From: an uncultured Neomegalonema sp.
GTDB taxonomy: Bacteria > Pseudomonadota > Alphaproteobacteria > Rhodobacterales > Rhodobacteraceae
Assembly (NCBI GenBank): GCA_937911325.1
Contig: CALDSD010000005.1
Span: 1-39,819 of the forward strand
Direction: 5' to 3'
Length of the DNA stretch: 39,819 nt
Shown here: positions 15,864-23,385 of the stretch, in pieces
Position numbering within the stretch: position 1 is the first letter of the stretch
Layout of the letters: every line of letters starts with the position of its first letter
Position numbers and translations under genes: made by a program
The notes under the pieces: generated by a model
Database searches by the model: none
Told to the model about the DNA's origin: nothing
What the model saw: only the letters and a program-made list of their open reading frames with translations

Positions 15864-17386
15864 TTCTTCTTGCCAAGCCCTGAGAGGCCGCCGGGGAGAT
15901 TGGGCGGAAGACCCGGCGCGGCGCCCGGCAGACCTGGGAAGCCGCCCGGAGGCGCGACAGGCGCCTGACCCGGCATTTGACCTGGCGCCTGACCCGGCAT
16001 GGGACCGGATGGGCCGAGACCGCCCTTGCCGCCGAGCATTTGCGCCAGGCCCCCCCGCATCAGGCCCTTTTTGCCCATCTTGCCCATCTTCTTCATCATG
16101 TCCTGCATCTGCCGATGCATCTTGATGAGCTTGTTGACCTCCGGCACCTCGACGCCAGATCCCGCGGCGATGCGCTTCTTGCGGCTGGCCTGCAGGAGCT
16201 CTGGCTTGCGGCGCTCGTCCTTTGTCATCGACTGGATGATCGCGACCTGACGCTTGAGGACCTTGTCATCCATGTTCGCGCCTTCGAGCTGCTTGGTCAG
16301 CTTGCCCATGCCCGGCAGCATGCCCATGACGCCCGACATGCCGCCCAGCTTCATCATCTGCTCGAGCTGCTGGCGCAGATCGTTCATGTCGAAGCGGCCT
16401 TTCATCATCCGCTTCGCCTGACGTTCCGCCGCCTCGCGCTCCATCGTCTCGGCGGCTTTCTCGACCAGGGTGACGATGTCGCCCATGCCGAGGATCCGAC
16501 CGGCCACGCGTTCGGCGTGGAACTCTTCGAGCTGGTCGATCTTCTCGCCGACGCCGACGAACTTGATCGGCTTTCCGGTGACAGCGCGCATCGAGAGCGC
16601 CGCGCCGCCGCGGCCGTCGCCGTCCATCCGCGTCAGGACGACGCCAGAGACGCCGACACGCTCGTTGAATTCCTTGGCGACGTTCACCGCGTCCTGACCG
16701 GTCAGGCTGTCCACGACCAGCAGGGTCTCATGCGGTTTTGCTTCGTCTCGCACCGCCTCGACCTCGGCCATCAGCTCTTCATTGACATGGAGCCGGCCGG
16801 CGGTGTCGAGCATGTAGACGTCGTAACCGCCCAGGCTCGCCTGCTGCTTGGCGCGCTTGGCGATCTGCACAGGGGTCTGTCCGGGAACGATCGGCAACGT
16901 GTCGACGCCGACCTGCGCGCCAAGGATCTGCAGCTGCTCCATCGCCGCGGGACGGTTGGTGTCGAGCGAGGCCATGAGGATCTTCTTGCCGTCGCGTTCC
17001 TTCAAACGCTTGGCGAGCTTCGCCGTCGTCGTCGTCTTGCCCGAACCTTGCAGTCCGACCATCATGACCGGGGCGGGCGGGCTATCGATTTTCAGTTTCG
17101 GGCCTTCATCGGCATCGCCCTCGCCCGCGAGCGTCGTCTTGAGCTCGTCATGGACGATCTTGATGACCATCTGGCCCGGCGTCACCGACTTCAACACGGC
17201 TGCGCCGACCGCTTGCGACTTGACCCGGCCGATGAAGTCCCGTGCGACGGGCAGGGCGACGTCAGCCTCCAGCAACGCGGTGCGCACTTCGCGCAACGCC
17301 GCTTGGACGTCGGCTTCGGTCAGCGCGCCCTGTTTGGTCAGCTTGTCGAAGACGCCTGAGAGGCGATCTGACAGAGCTTCAAACAT
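15860..17386 (-). CDS. ffh: signal recognition particle protein Ffh
   Basis: 508 residues from the ATG at 17386 (AGGA about ten bases upstream). SRP54 GTPase that binds signal sequences and 4.5S RNA and targets nascent membrane proteins to FtsY. N domain with LTEADVQAALREVRTALLEADV; P-loop GLQGSGKTT (~111-119), LDTAGRLHV, LTRMDGDGRGGAAL and VGEKIDQLEEFHAERVAGRILGMGD; methionine-rich M domain with MMKGRFDMNDLRQQLEQM and GSGVEVPEVNKLIKMHRQMQDMMKKMGK. The last ~65 residues are a Gly/Pro/Met tail with MPGQAPG repeats. First gene of the GNAT–rpsP–rplS operon, with a promoter and a hairpin in its leader. Confidence 0.98.
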   Translation of the reverse strand: MFEALSDRLSGVFDKLTKQGALTEADVQAALREVRTALLEADVALPVARDFIGRVKSQAVGAAVLKSVTPGQMVIKIVHDELKTTLAGEGDADEGPKLKIDSPPAPVMMVGLQGSGKTTTTAKLAKRLKERDGKKILMASLDTNRPAAMEQLQILGAQVGVDTLPIVPGQTPVQIAKRAKQQASLGGYDVYMLDTAGRLHVNEELMAEVEAVRDEAKPHETLLVVDSLTGQDAVNVAKEFNERVGVSGVVLTRMDGDGRGGAALSMRAVTGKPIKFVGVGEKIDQLEEFHAERVAGRILGMGDIVTLVEKAAETMEREAAERQAKRMMKGRFDMNDLRQQLEQMMKLGGMSGVMGMLPGMGKLTKQLEGANMDDKVLKRQVAIIQSMTKDERRKPELLQASRKKRIAAGSGVEVPEVNKLIKMHRQMQDMMKKMGKMGKKGLMRGGLAQMLGGKGGLGPSGPMPGQAPGQMPGQAPVAPPGGFPGLPGAAPGLPPNLPGGLSGLGKKK

Positions 17387-17422
17387 GTCGTTTCCTTCCT
17401 CGCGCTGTGTGGCCAAGCGCAT

Positions 17423-17463
17423 AAAACAAAAAGCGCCGGTGGGCGAATCCTCGCTGACCGGCG
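17423..17463 (-). terminator. terminator-like hairpin in the ffh leader (possible attenuator)
   Basis: On the minus strand CGCCGGT pairs with ACCGGCG (7 bp), an inner GCGA/TCGC stem closes over a GGAT loop, and the hairpin is followed by C and TTTTTGTTTT. It lies between the predicted ffh promoter (17490-17517) and the ffh ATG, so it would act on the ffh message itself. Confidence 0.6.
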
Positions 17464-17489
17464 GAGCCCCGTGGGGCCGTTAGCGGTGC

Positions 17490-17517
17490 GTTTAAGCGCG
17501 CGACGCCAGACTGTCAA
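17490..17517 (-). promoter_or_regulatory. ffh: predicted sigma-70-type promoter of the ffh operon
   Basis: On the minus strand a perfect TTGACA, 16 bases, then TTAAAC. Transcription would begin near 17483, giving a leader of about 97 bases with the hairpin at 17423-17463. Confidence 0.5.
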
Positions 17518-17553
17518 CGACGAGACTGCGGTCAGCGCTCAACTCTCAGGCGA

Positions 17554-17570
17554 ACAATCGCTCTGATTGT
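17554..17570. promoter_or_regulatory. inverted repeat, possible operator (ACAATC–5–GATTGT)
   Basis: A perfect 6-base dyad with a 5-base centre (GCTCT), nearly extended by GCG/CGC on both flanks. It lies upstream of the ffh promoter, in the divergent gap with the DUF2147 gene. Binding protein unknown. Confidence 0.45.
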
Positions 17571-17579
17571 CGCAACGTC

Positions 17580-17603
17580 ATGCTTTACGCGAGCGTCAAG
17601 CAT
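17580..17603. promoter_or_regulatory. 24-base near-perfect inverted repeat, possible operator
   Basis: ATGCTT T ACGC GA GCGT C AAGCAT: 10 of 11 pairs match around a 2-base centre. A second AAGCAT follows at once. It lies 44 bases upstream of the DUF2147 ATG, where a regulator or a cruciform could act. Confidence 0.45.
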
Positions 17604-17646
17604 AAGCATTGTGCGGTCATTAACGATATAAGTGGGAGGACCGATC

Positions 17647-18105
17647 ATGTTCAGAAGAAGCATCGCTTTTTTCGCGTTGGGGGCGTTTGCGTTGGCGGGC
17701 CAGGCCGTCGCCGCGGATGACCCGGTCTTTGGCTATTGGCTCATCGAATCCAAGCGGGCCATCGTTCAGATCGCGCCATGTGGCGAGAAGGCTTGTGGCG
17801 AGATTGTTTGGCTGCTGGAGCCCAACGACGAGAGCGGCCAGCCCAAGACCGATGTGAAGAACGAGGATGAAAGCCAACGTTCACGGTCGGTATGCGGCCT
17901 CGAGATGCTTGGCGATTTCGCCAAGGAAGACGAAGGCTCGTGGGAAGACGGCACGATCTACAACGGCGAAGACGGCAAGACCTACAACGCCTTCATGGAA
18001 ATGCAGGACGGCGGCGACCTGAAGGTGCGCGGCTATGTCGGCATTTCCCTGATCGGCAAGAGCCAGATCTGGACGCGGGAAACGACCGATCGGGGCGGGT
18101 GCTGA
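17647..18105 (+). CDS. exported DUF2147 domain protein
   Basis: 152 residues from ATG 17647, chosen over the GTG at 17632 because GGGAGGA lies between them as the ribosome binding site. Sec signal peptide MFRRSIAFFALGAFALAGQAV (cut near VAA-D). The mature domain fits DUF2147: GYWLIESKRAIVQIAPCGEKACGEIVWL, a G.P.TD..NED segment, CGLEMLGDF, GTIYNGEDGKTYNA, LKVRGYVGISLIGKSQIWTR. The two cysteines in the CGEKACG segment are typical of the family. Function unknown; the family is periplasmic or extracytoplasmic. Divergent from ffh. Confidence 0.92.
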   Translation: MFRRSIAFFALGAFALAGQAVAADDPVFGYWLIESKRAIVQIAPCGEKACGEIVWLLEPNDESGQPKTDVKNEDESQRSRSVCGLEMLGDFAKEDEGSWEDGTIYNGEDGKTYNAFMEMQDGGDLKVRGYVGISLIGKSQIWTRETTDRGGC

Positions 18106-18172
18106 GCGTTGGCTTGCTGAGCCTCGAGACTTCGCGGCGCGGCGTCGAAAAACGCGAATTGCGGCTCGGCGA

Positions 18173-19150
18173 CTACAAGAGCCGCCGAGCGGCGGCGATA
18201 AGTTCAGCTTGTCGCCGCGCGAGCTCTTCCGGTTCATAGCCGATCAGCAGAACGGCGCGGCGCCCCTGTTCATCCCGAACCCCAATCTGCGTCGCGATGC
18301 GGCCGCGTCGATAGCCTTCGGAGTCCCAGCGCCCGGTATATGTCTTCACGGTCTGCAACGCGTCGCTTGGTCCCGTGAGAATGATGAGCGACGCATCGCC
18401 GTCCGGCGAGAGCTCCACCGCCGCGGCGGGCCCGCTCGGGCCCAGCAGCCAAACCGTTTCGCCGACGCCCCGCTCCAGGTCGGCGGCGGGGCGTTCTTCA
18501 AGCTTTTGTTCTGCGACCAGCGTGACGTCGAAGGCCCCTTCCAGTGAAATCAGCCGCGCATTCACGCCGCGCGCATGGGCGAACTCTTCGCGCTCGCCGA
18601 ACAGGATCGATCCAGCGGCGAGCAGGCGACATCCACACCGATCCGCGGTGTCCGCCGCCCGGTTCGCAAGGCAGCGGTTCAAAGCTTCCTGCGCGGCGGC
18701 TTCAGGGCTGATCTGTTGCAAAGCGACGCCAAAAGCCGGACAGGATTCAGAGGGTTCGCCGCGGGCGATGGCCCTGCCTGCTCCAGCGGTGAGATACGCG
18801 CGCCCGATCTCGGACTCGAAGAAAAACGGCAGCTCGGCCCCGGAGAACGTTTCGGCCCTGCGGCGCGTCGCCAGGGCGGACAGACGCTCGGCCGTCGCCC
18901 CTCGGCTCAGCGCCGCCGCGTCGCTCGGCGAGTTCGCGACCAGCACCGGCGGGTTCGGTGGTTGAACCAGTTCTCGAAGGCTCCTATCACCTTCGCTAAT
19001 GGATACCCGAACGGGAGTCTGCGCTGCGGAGCACCCCATGAGCGCCGCGCATACGACCGCCGAGAACGCCGCACGACGTCTGCTGATGCGCCTAACGGCT
19101 GCTGGTGTCGCGGGGTGAGGTGAGAAGAGCGAAAGCGAGCGAACAATCAT
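18173..19150 (-). CDS. putative lipoprotein of unknown function
   Basis: About 325 residues. A twin-arginine-rich start (RRISRRRAAF) leads into a hydrophobic stretch ending in LMGC, a plausible lipobox, so the mature protein would be lipid-anchored at Cys. The rest is Ala/Arg/Glu-rich with a cysteine-containing centre (SCPAFG, CLANRAADTADRCGCRLLA) and a C-terminal beta-rich half (VWLLGPSGPAAAV, SLIILTGPSDALQTVKTYTGRW, GIRDEQGRRAVLLIGYEPEEL). No family recognised. The start is uncertain: ATG at 19150 or ATG at 19168, neither with a good SD. The first overlaps the ATG of the divergent gene in one CATG. Confidence 0.75.
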   Translation of the reverse strand: MIVRSLSLFSPHPATPAAVRRISRRRAAFSAVVCAALMGCSAAQTPVRVSISEGDRSLRELVQPPNPPVLVANSPSDAAALSRGATAERLSALATRRRAETFSGAELPFFFESEIGRAYLTAGAGRAIARGEPSESCPAFGVALQQISPEAAAQEALNRCLANRAADTADRCGCRLLAAGSILFGEREEFAHARGVNARLISLEGAFDVTLVAEQKLEERPAADLERGVGETVWLLGPSGPAAAVELSPDGDASLIILTGPSDALQTVKTYTGRWDSEGYRRGRIATQIGVRDEQGRRAVLLIGYEPEELARRQAELIAAARRLL

Positions 19151-19556
19151 GCCGCCCAGAATACCCATCGTCTTGTTGTTTGTCGCGATCTACTTCGCGG
19201 CCGTGGTCGGCGGCGGCTCTGGCGCGCCGTCTCGCCAAATGTTCGAGATCCCGCTCGAGGCGCTTGGCGTGACAGGCGCTGGCGAGGTCTTGCGATTGAC
19301 GTTCGGCGAAGCGCTCGCGCTGGTCGCTGCGAGTGCGGCGCTCCTCGATGCGACGTGGCGGCCGGCGCGCACGCGGTGGGATGCGTTGTTCTCGGTCGGG
19401 ACGGCCGCGATCGCCGTCACCTGCCTTTGGACTGAAGCCTACGCGGCGACGTCGGCTTACGGGTTGATCACCGCGCTGGCGATTGGAGACGCTCTGGCGA
19501 GCCTGCGCGCAGCGTTCATCCAAGCCAAAGCACGGCCAACGTCAGCGCAAGCATGA
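19149..19556 (+). CDS. small integral membrane protein
   Basis: 135 residues with four predicted membrane helices (IPIVLLFVAIYFAAVVG, EALALVAASAALLD, ALFSVGTAAIAVTCLW, AYGLITALAIGDALASL) joined by short loops and a basic C terminus. No family recognised. Starts in the CATG shared with the divergent lipoprotein gene. Its 3' end overlaps the convergent small-peptide gene at 19516-19665 by 41 bases. Confidence 0.7.
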   Translation: MPPRIPIVLLFVAIYFAAVVGGGSGAPSRQMFEIPLEALGVTGAGEVLRLTFGEALALVAASAALLDATWRPARTRWDALFSVGTAAIAVTCLWTEAYAATSAYGLITALAIGDALASLRAAFIQAKARPTSAQA

Positions 19557-19665
19557 CCCCGATCAGAGCCGGTTGCCACAAGTCGGGACCGACGCCGTCC
19601 GGCTCTGCGCGGTCCATGTCCTCCGGCTTGTCGGGTTGGTCCTCGATTTGAGGCGCGTCGGCCAT
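19516..19665 (-). CDS. 49-residue single-span membrane peptide
   Basis: ATG at 19665 lies directly behind GGGAGGGGGAAGTG, a very strong ribosome binding site. The peptide has an acidic N-terminal half (MADAPQIEDQPDKPEDMDRA…) followed by one hydrophobic helix (LWQPALIGVMLALTLAVLWLG) and a TGA at 19516-19518. An N-in acidic tail plus a single span is the layout of small membrane accessory subunits, though I cannot match it to one. It is below usual gene-length cut-offs and overlaps the tail of the convergent membrane protein gene. Confidence 0.6.
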   Translation of the reverse strand: MADAPQIEDQPDKPEDMDRAEPDGVGPDLWQPALIGVMLALTLAVLWLG

Positions 19666-19767
19666 CACTTCCCCCTCCCAAGCGGATCCTGCGCCACGTC
19701 ATCGCCGCGGTTGCCGCCTAGCGTTGAACGGGCTTTGGCGGACGTCGCGAAAATTGACGAGCGGTAG

Positions 19768-20280
19768 ATGAACACTTCAGAGACTTTTGCTTCGTTGCGC
19801 CGCGCGGTTCTTGTGGCGGCCCTGTCGTCGCTCATCCTGTGTCTTTGGTCCGGTCTTGCCCTGGCGCAGAGCCCAGAGCCACAGAGACTGCCGTCCGAAA
19901 TCGTTACGATCGAAACGGCCGCTGGGGAGATCCACGTGTTCGCGGCGGAGATCGCCGACGACGCGGATGAGCGCGCGAAAGGCTTGATGTTTCGACAAGA
20001 CCTTGGCGTCGACGAGGGGATGCTCTTCATCTACGAGCGGCCGGGTCAGGTCGGGTTCTGGATGCGCAACACGCTGATCCCGCTCGACATGATCTTTGTC
20101 GCGCCGGGGGGGCGGATCGTCCATATCCACGAGAACGCGATCCCCGGCGACGAGACGGGGATATCGTCGCAGGGCGTCGTGCGCTCGGTTCTGGAGATCC
20201 GAGGCGGGCTGAGCCGGCGATTAGGCTTGGCCGTCGGCGACTATCTCTCGTCCCCCGCGTTGACGCGATACGGCGATTAA
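19768..20280 (+). CDS. exported DUF192 domain protein
   Basis: 170 residues. Starts with a long signal peptide or N-terminal anchor (LRRAVLVAALSSLILCLWSGLALA) and then carries a complete DUF192 domain: IHVFAAEIADDADERAKGLMFRQDLGVDEGMLFIYERPGQVGFWMRNTLIPLDMIFVAPGGRIVHIHENA and a VRSVLEIRGGLSRRLGLAVGD end. The GLMFR and FWMRNT motifs are diagnostic. Function of the family unresolved; these proteins act in the periplasm. Upstream of tRNA-Pro. Confidence 0.95.
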   Translation: MNTSETFASLRRAVLVAALSSLILCLWSGLALAQSPEPQRLPSEIVTIETAAGEIHVFAAEIADDADERAKGLMFRQDLGVDEGMLFIYERPGQVGFWMRNTLIPLDMIFVAPGGRIVHIHENAIPGDETGISSQGVVRSVLEIRGGLSRRLGLAVGDYLSSPALTRYGD

Positions 20281-20343
20281 TTCGGCAATCGCGCCGGAAC
20301 GACTAGACGCGGCGGACGGGACTAGCTAAATGGGCCGCTGGTC

Positions 20344-20420
20344 CCGGGCGTAGCGCAGCCTGGTAGCGCGTCGGTTTTGGGTACCGAAGGTCGGGTGTTC
20401 GAATCACCCCGCCCGGACCA
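20344..20420 (+). tRNA. tRNA-Pro (anticodon TGG), CCA encoded
   Basis: Complete 77-base cloverleaf: acceptor CCGGGCG pairs with CGCCCGG, discriminator A and genomic CCA; D arm with AGCCTGGTA; anticodon arm TCGGT–TTTGGGT–ACCGA giving TGG; T arm GGGTG–TTCGAAT–CACCC. C1:G72 and A73 are the proline identity elements. Confidence 0.97.
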
Positions 20421-20489
20421 GTTTTCACCCTCAGTGTCGGCGACGGCTCTTTTCGATGATCGGAGCTGGATCCGCGCCGCCGCGCGGGG

Positions 20490-21044
20490 TCAGGTTGATT
20501 TCCACTTGATCGAGCATCCCATCGAGGGGATCTGCGCCTCTGGACCGTGGCCGGTCTCGGCGACCTGTTTCATCGCCTCAAAGAGATCTCGCCGCAGATC
20601 CGCGGGGCCGGGCTGAGCCCGCGACACGTCGAGACGCCCACGATATTGGAGCCCACCGTCCTTGTCGAAGCCGAAAAAGTCGGGTGTGCACACGGCGTCA
20701 TACGACCGGGCGACCTCTTGGCTCTCGTCGTGAAGATACGGGAACGGGAAGGCCATCTCTCGCGCCAACTCGCGCATCTTCTCGAAACTGTCGGCCGGGT
20801 AGGCGTCCGCGTCGTTCGAGCATATGCCGGCGACCCCGATCCCGAGCGTCCGCAGGTCGTTTGCGTCGCGAATGATCCGGTCGAGGATCGCCTTCACGTA
20901 TGGGCAGTGGTTGCACATGAAGATGATCAGCGTTCCGTTCGCGCCAGCGACGTCGGCGAACGACGCGCGTCGCCCATCCGTGCCGGGAAGGCTGAAGTCA
21001 GGAGCCCTCCAGCCAAAGTCGCACAGAGGTGGGGTCGCAGCCAT
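20490..21044 (-). CDS. thioredoxin-fold peroxiredoxin-like protein
   Basis: 184 residues, no signal peptide. AhpC/TSA-type thioredoxin fold: RAPDFSLPGTDGR, TLIIFMCNHCPYVKAILDR with the CNHC redox motif, GIGVAGICSNDADAYPADSFEKM, PFPYLHDESQEVARSYDAVCTPDFFGFDKDG. The CNHCPYV form marks a family of cytoplasmic peroxiredoxin/thioredoxin-like proteins close to YgaF/TlpA-like proteins in alphaproteobacteria; a role in thiol redox defence is likely. ATG at 21044 follows AGGAG. Its gene lies next to tRNA-Pro on the opposite strand. Confidence 0.92.
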   Translation of the reverse strand: MAATPPLCDFGWRAPDFSLPGTDGRRASFADVAGANGTLIIFMCNHCPYVKAILDRIIRDANDLRTLGIGVAGICSNDADAYPADSFEKMRELAREMAFPFPYLHDESQEVARSYDAVCTPDFFGFDKDGGLQYRGRLDVSRAQPGPADLRRDLFEAMKQVAETGHGPEAQIPSMGCSIKWKST

Positions 21045-21217
21045 TTTCGTCTCCTACAGGGGCAAACAGTTTTCTGGTTTTGGACCGTTGAGCGGGATCG
21101 CTGTTCGGGCGCGGCCAGATTATTTGGAACGGCCGTCCGACTTGGATCTCAGCGGATTGCCTCGGCCGCGAACTCAGCTTAGCTCACCGATCGGTTCATG
21201 GGAAAGGAGCCTGTCCG

Positions 21218-21835
21218 ATGCGCTCAATGTCACTCACCCTCGCTCTGGTCGGCGCCGTATCGATGGCGACGCCCACGCTCGCTTCGAACGAAACGCCGAT
21301 CCCGATCGCCAGCAGCGTCGTTGAGGCGGAGCTCGCCAAGGGCAAGCGGACGAAGCTAGGGCTCTATGTGACGGCTGCGGACGCGCATCTTGCGTTGGAG
21401 GCGTCGCCTGACATCATCTTCATCGACGTTCGGAGCCGGCCGGAGTTTACCTTCGTTGGCCATGCCGCTTCGGTCGACAGCAACATTCCCTATCGGGTGA
21501 TCGGCGAAGACTACGAGATCGACGAAGAGCGCGCGCAATACGCGTTCGAGCCCAACATCGACTTTCCAAAGGCGGTGGAGAACTTGCTGGAGCGCGAAGG
21601 CGCGACCAAGGATTCGATCATCTTTGTGACCTGCCGGTCGGGGCTTCGCTCGAAAGGCGCCGCGGACCTTCTCGCCGACAGCGGATACACGCGCGTCTAC
21701 TCGGTAGTCGACGGGTTCGAAGGGGATCGCGATCCAGCGACGGGACATCCCACCATCAACGGTTGGAGAAACGCCGGTCTGCCGTGGACCTATCAGCTGA
21801 CCGAAGCGAAAGCCTACGAGAGCCCGAGCTTCTAG
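21218..21835 (+). CDS. exported rhodanese-domain protein
   Basis: 205 residues from an ATG at 21218 preceded by GGGAAAGGAG. Signal peptide MRSMSLTLALVGAVSMATPTLA. The rhodanese domain is single: DIIFIDVRSRPEFTFVGHA, then a long insert (NIPYRVIGEDYEIDEERAQYAFEPNI), active-site loop VTCRSGLRSKGAADLLADSG with the Cys, and VYSVVDGFEGDR; it ends NGWRNAGLPWTYQL. Periplasmic rhodanese homologues of this shape occur in proteobacteria and may handle sulfur transfer; the substrate is unknown. Tail to tail with gph, sharing bases. Confidence 0.92.
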   Translation: MRSMSLTLALVGAVSMATPTLASNETPIPIASSVVEAELAKGKRTKLGLYVTAADAHLALEASPDIIFIDVRSRPEFTFVGHAASVDSNIPYRVIGEDYEIDEERAQYAFEPNIDFPKAVENLLEREGATKDSIIFVTCRSGLRSKGAADLLADSGYTRVYSVVDGFEGDRDPATGHPTINGWRNAGLPWTYQLTEAKAYESPSF

Positions 21836-22536
21836 GAGGCGCCATATACGCCCGCCGCGGTGCGCTTCGCCGTCATCGCTTTCGCCGCGGCGGCGTCGAA
21901 ATCCCCAAAGTCCGAGAAGCGCGCGTCATGCGGCATGTCGTCGACAGCCACATGGCGGTAGCCCTCGGTGAAGAGAAGAAATGGCGCGTTGGCGCTGTCC
22001 GCCGTCTCTGCGTCGACCTCGCTGTCGCCGACATAGAGGAGTTCGCCGCCCGGGATGGAGGCGCCGAGGCGCTCCGCACAGCGAAGGAGCGGGAGTGGAT
22101 CGGGCTTTTTCTCCGCGTAGGTGTCGCCGGCGACGACGACGTCGAAGTAACCCCGCCAGCCCAGCCCGTCGACGACCTTCAACGTCGGCGCTTCTGGCTT
22201 GTTGGTGCAAAGTCCCAGCCGGACGCCGCGGTCTGTCAACGCCGCAAGCGTCGCCTCCGCCCTCGGGAACGGGGTGTTGGCTCGGGCGGGCGCGTCCGCA
22301 TAGAGGATCTGAAAGCGGCCGTAGAGCGTGTCCAACTCTTCTTCTTTCGGCGTCTGGTTTCGAGCTTCAAGGGCGCGTTCGAGGAACCGTTTGGCGCCGC
22401 GGCCGACATAGGCCTTCGCCTCGTCCGAGCTGAGCGGGGCCAGGCCGAGCTCGCCCATCATCTCGCTTCCGATCGCGGCGATGGCGTGTACGCTGTCGAT
22501 CAGCGTTCCGTCGAGATCAAATACAACCGCTTTCAA
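21832..22536 (-). CDS. gph: phosphoglycolate phosphatase (HAD family)
   Basis: 234 residues. HAD motifs are complete: I VFDLDGTLIDS (nucleophile Asp), II LGLCTNKP, lysine in EKKPDPLPL and metal Asp in LLYVGDSEVDAETA. It has the Gph-type helical cap and YVGRGAKRFLERAL. It dephosphorylates 2-phosphoglycolate from oxygenation or DNA repair; related HADs could use other small phosphates. It begins with TTG at 22536, overlapping the rpe stop by four bases, so it is translated with rpe. Confidence 0.93.
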   Translation of the reverse strand: MKAVVFDLDGTLIDSVHAIAAIGSEMMGELGLAPLSSDEAKAYVGRGAKRFLERALEARNQTPKEEELDTLYGRFQILYADAPARANTPFPRAEATLAALTDRGVRLGLCTNKPEAPTLKVVDGLGWRGYFDVVVAGDTYAEKKPDPLPLLRCAERLGASIPGGELLYVGDSEVDAETADSANAPFLLFTEGYRHVAVDDMPHDARFSDFGDFDAAAAKAMTAKRTAAGVYGAS

Positions 22537-23234
22537 AGCGCCGCTTCCGCCGCGCTGCGGATCGCACGGATATTGGCGCCGTAAGGCGCGGGATCAGAAA
22601 CCGAGCCGCCTTTGAAAACAGCCGAGCCCGCCACAAGCACATCTGCGCCCGCGGCGGCGACGAGCGGGGCGGACTGCGCCGTCACTCCGCCGTCGATCTC
22701 AATATGAATAGGGCGATCGCCGACCATATCACGGAGGCGCGCGACCTTTGGAACGACCGCTTCGATGAAGCTTTGACCGCCGAAACCCGGGTTCACGGTC
22801 ATCACGCAGATCAGGTCGATCTGATCCAGAACGTAGGCGATGGCGTCGGCGGGCGTGGCCGGGTTGAGCGCGACGCCGGCTTTGCAGCCCGCCGCCCGGA
22901 TGGCTTGCAGGGTGCGATGCAGGTGGGGCCCCGCCTCGACATGCGCCGTGAGGATGTCGGCGCCCGCCGCGGCGAACGCCTCGATATAAGGATCGACCGG
23001 CGCGATCATCAGATGGACGTCCATCACCGTCTTCACATGCGGCCGGATCGCCTTGCAGGTCTGAGGTCCGAACGTGACGTTCGGCACGAAATGCCCGTCC
23101 ATCACGTCCACGTGGATCCAGTCCGCGCCTTGCGCCTCGACGGTTTCGCATTCCGCCCCGAAGGCGGCGAAATCGGCCGCCAGGATGGAGGGGGCGATCT
23201 TGATGGCGCGGGAGAACGGGGCGTCGGGGGTCAT
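22533..23234 (-). CDS. rpe: ribulose-phosphate 3-epimerase
   Basis: 233 residues, TIM barrel. IAPSILAADFAAFGAE, the metal histidine WIHVDVMDGHFVPNVTFGP, VHLMIAPVDPYIEAF, VALNPATP, ICVMTVNPGFGGQSFI, IEIDGGV and LVAGSAVFKG carry the family's active-site residues. Interconverts ribulose 5-phosphate and xylulose 5-phosphate in the pentose phosphate (and, where present, Calvin) pathway. The rpe–gph order is a common operon, here with a 4-base overlap. Confidence 0.97.
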   Translation of the reverse strand: MTPDAPFSRAIKIAPSILAADFAAFGAECETVEAQGADWIHVDVMDGHFVPNVTFGPQTCKAIRPHVKTVMDVHLMIAPVDPYIEAFAAAGADILTAHVEAGPHLHRTLQAIRAAGCKAGVALNPATPADAIAYVLDQIDLICVMTVNPGFGGQSFIEAVVPKVARLRDMVGDRPIHIEIDGGVTAQSAPLVAAAGADVLVAGSAVFKGGSVSDPAPYGANIRAIRSAAEAAL

Positions 23235-23332
23235 CGTTCACTCTGTGTGTTTGCAGGTATGCGTCGCGCTGCTGATCTCGCGGGATGGCCTTCGCGTCAA
23301 GCGTTGCGGCGCCTATTGTACTCCGTAGACGC

Positions 23333-23355
23333 CTTGATCTTCCAGTTGGCGGACG
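23333..23355 (+). promoter_or_regulatory. degenerate CueR/MerR-type operator-like sequence upstream of copA-like ORF
   Basis: CTTGATCTTCC, 2 bases, TTG, 2 bases, GGACG aligns with the CueR box form CTTGACCTTCC…TTG…GGAAGG of copper efflux promoters. The right arm is altered (GGACGC for GGAAGG) and no clear -10 follows, so it looks like a decayed site or chance. It lies 30 bases before the ORF's ATG. Confidence 0.3.
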
Positions 23356-23385
23356 CCTGGATCAGGAGCGCGAAGGAGAATTTGA

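Noticed and set aside
15977-17359. 460-residue open frame antisense to ffh
   Set aside because: It mirrors the ffh codon pattern in a GC-rich gene, has no ribosome binding site of its own, and its translation is low-complexity with no recognisable domain.
17387-17646. 4.5S SRP RNA near ffh
   Set aside because: No GGAAGGAAGCAG-type loop or matching helix was found in the leader; the hairpin present fits a terminator better.
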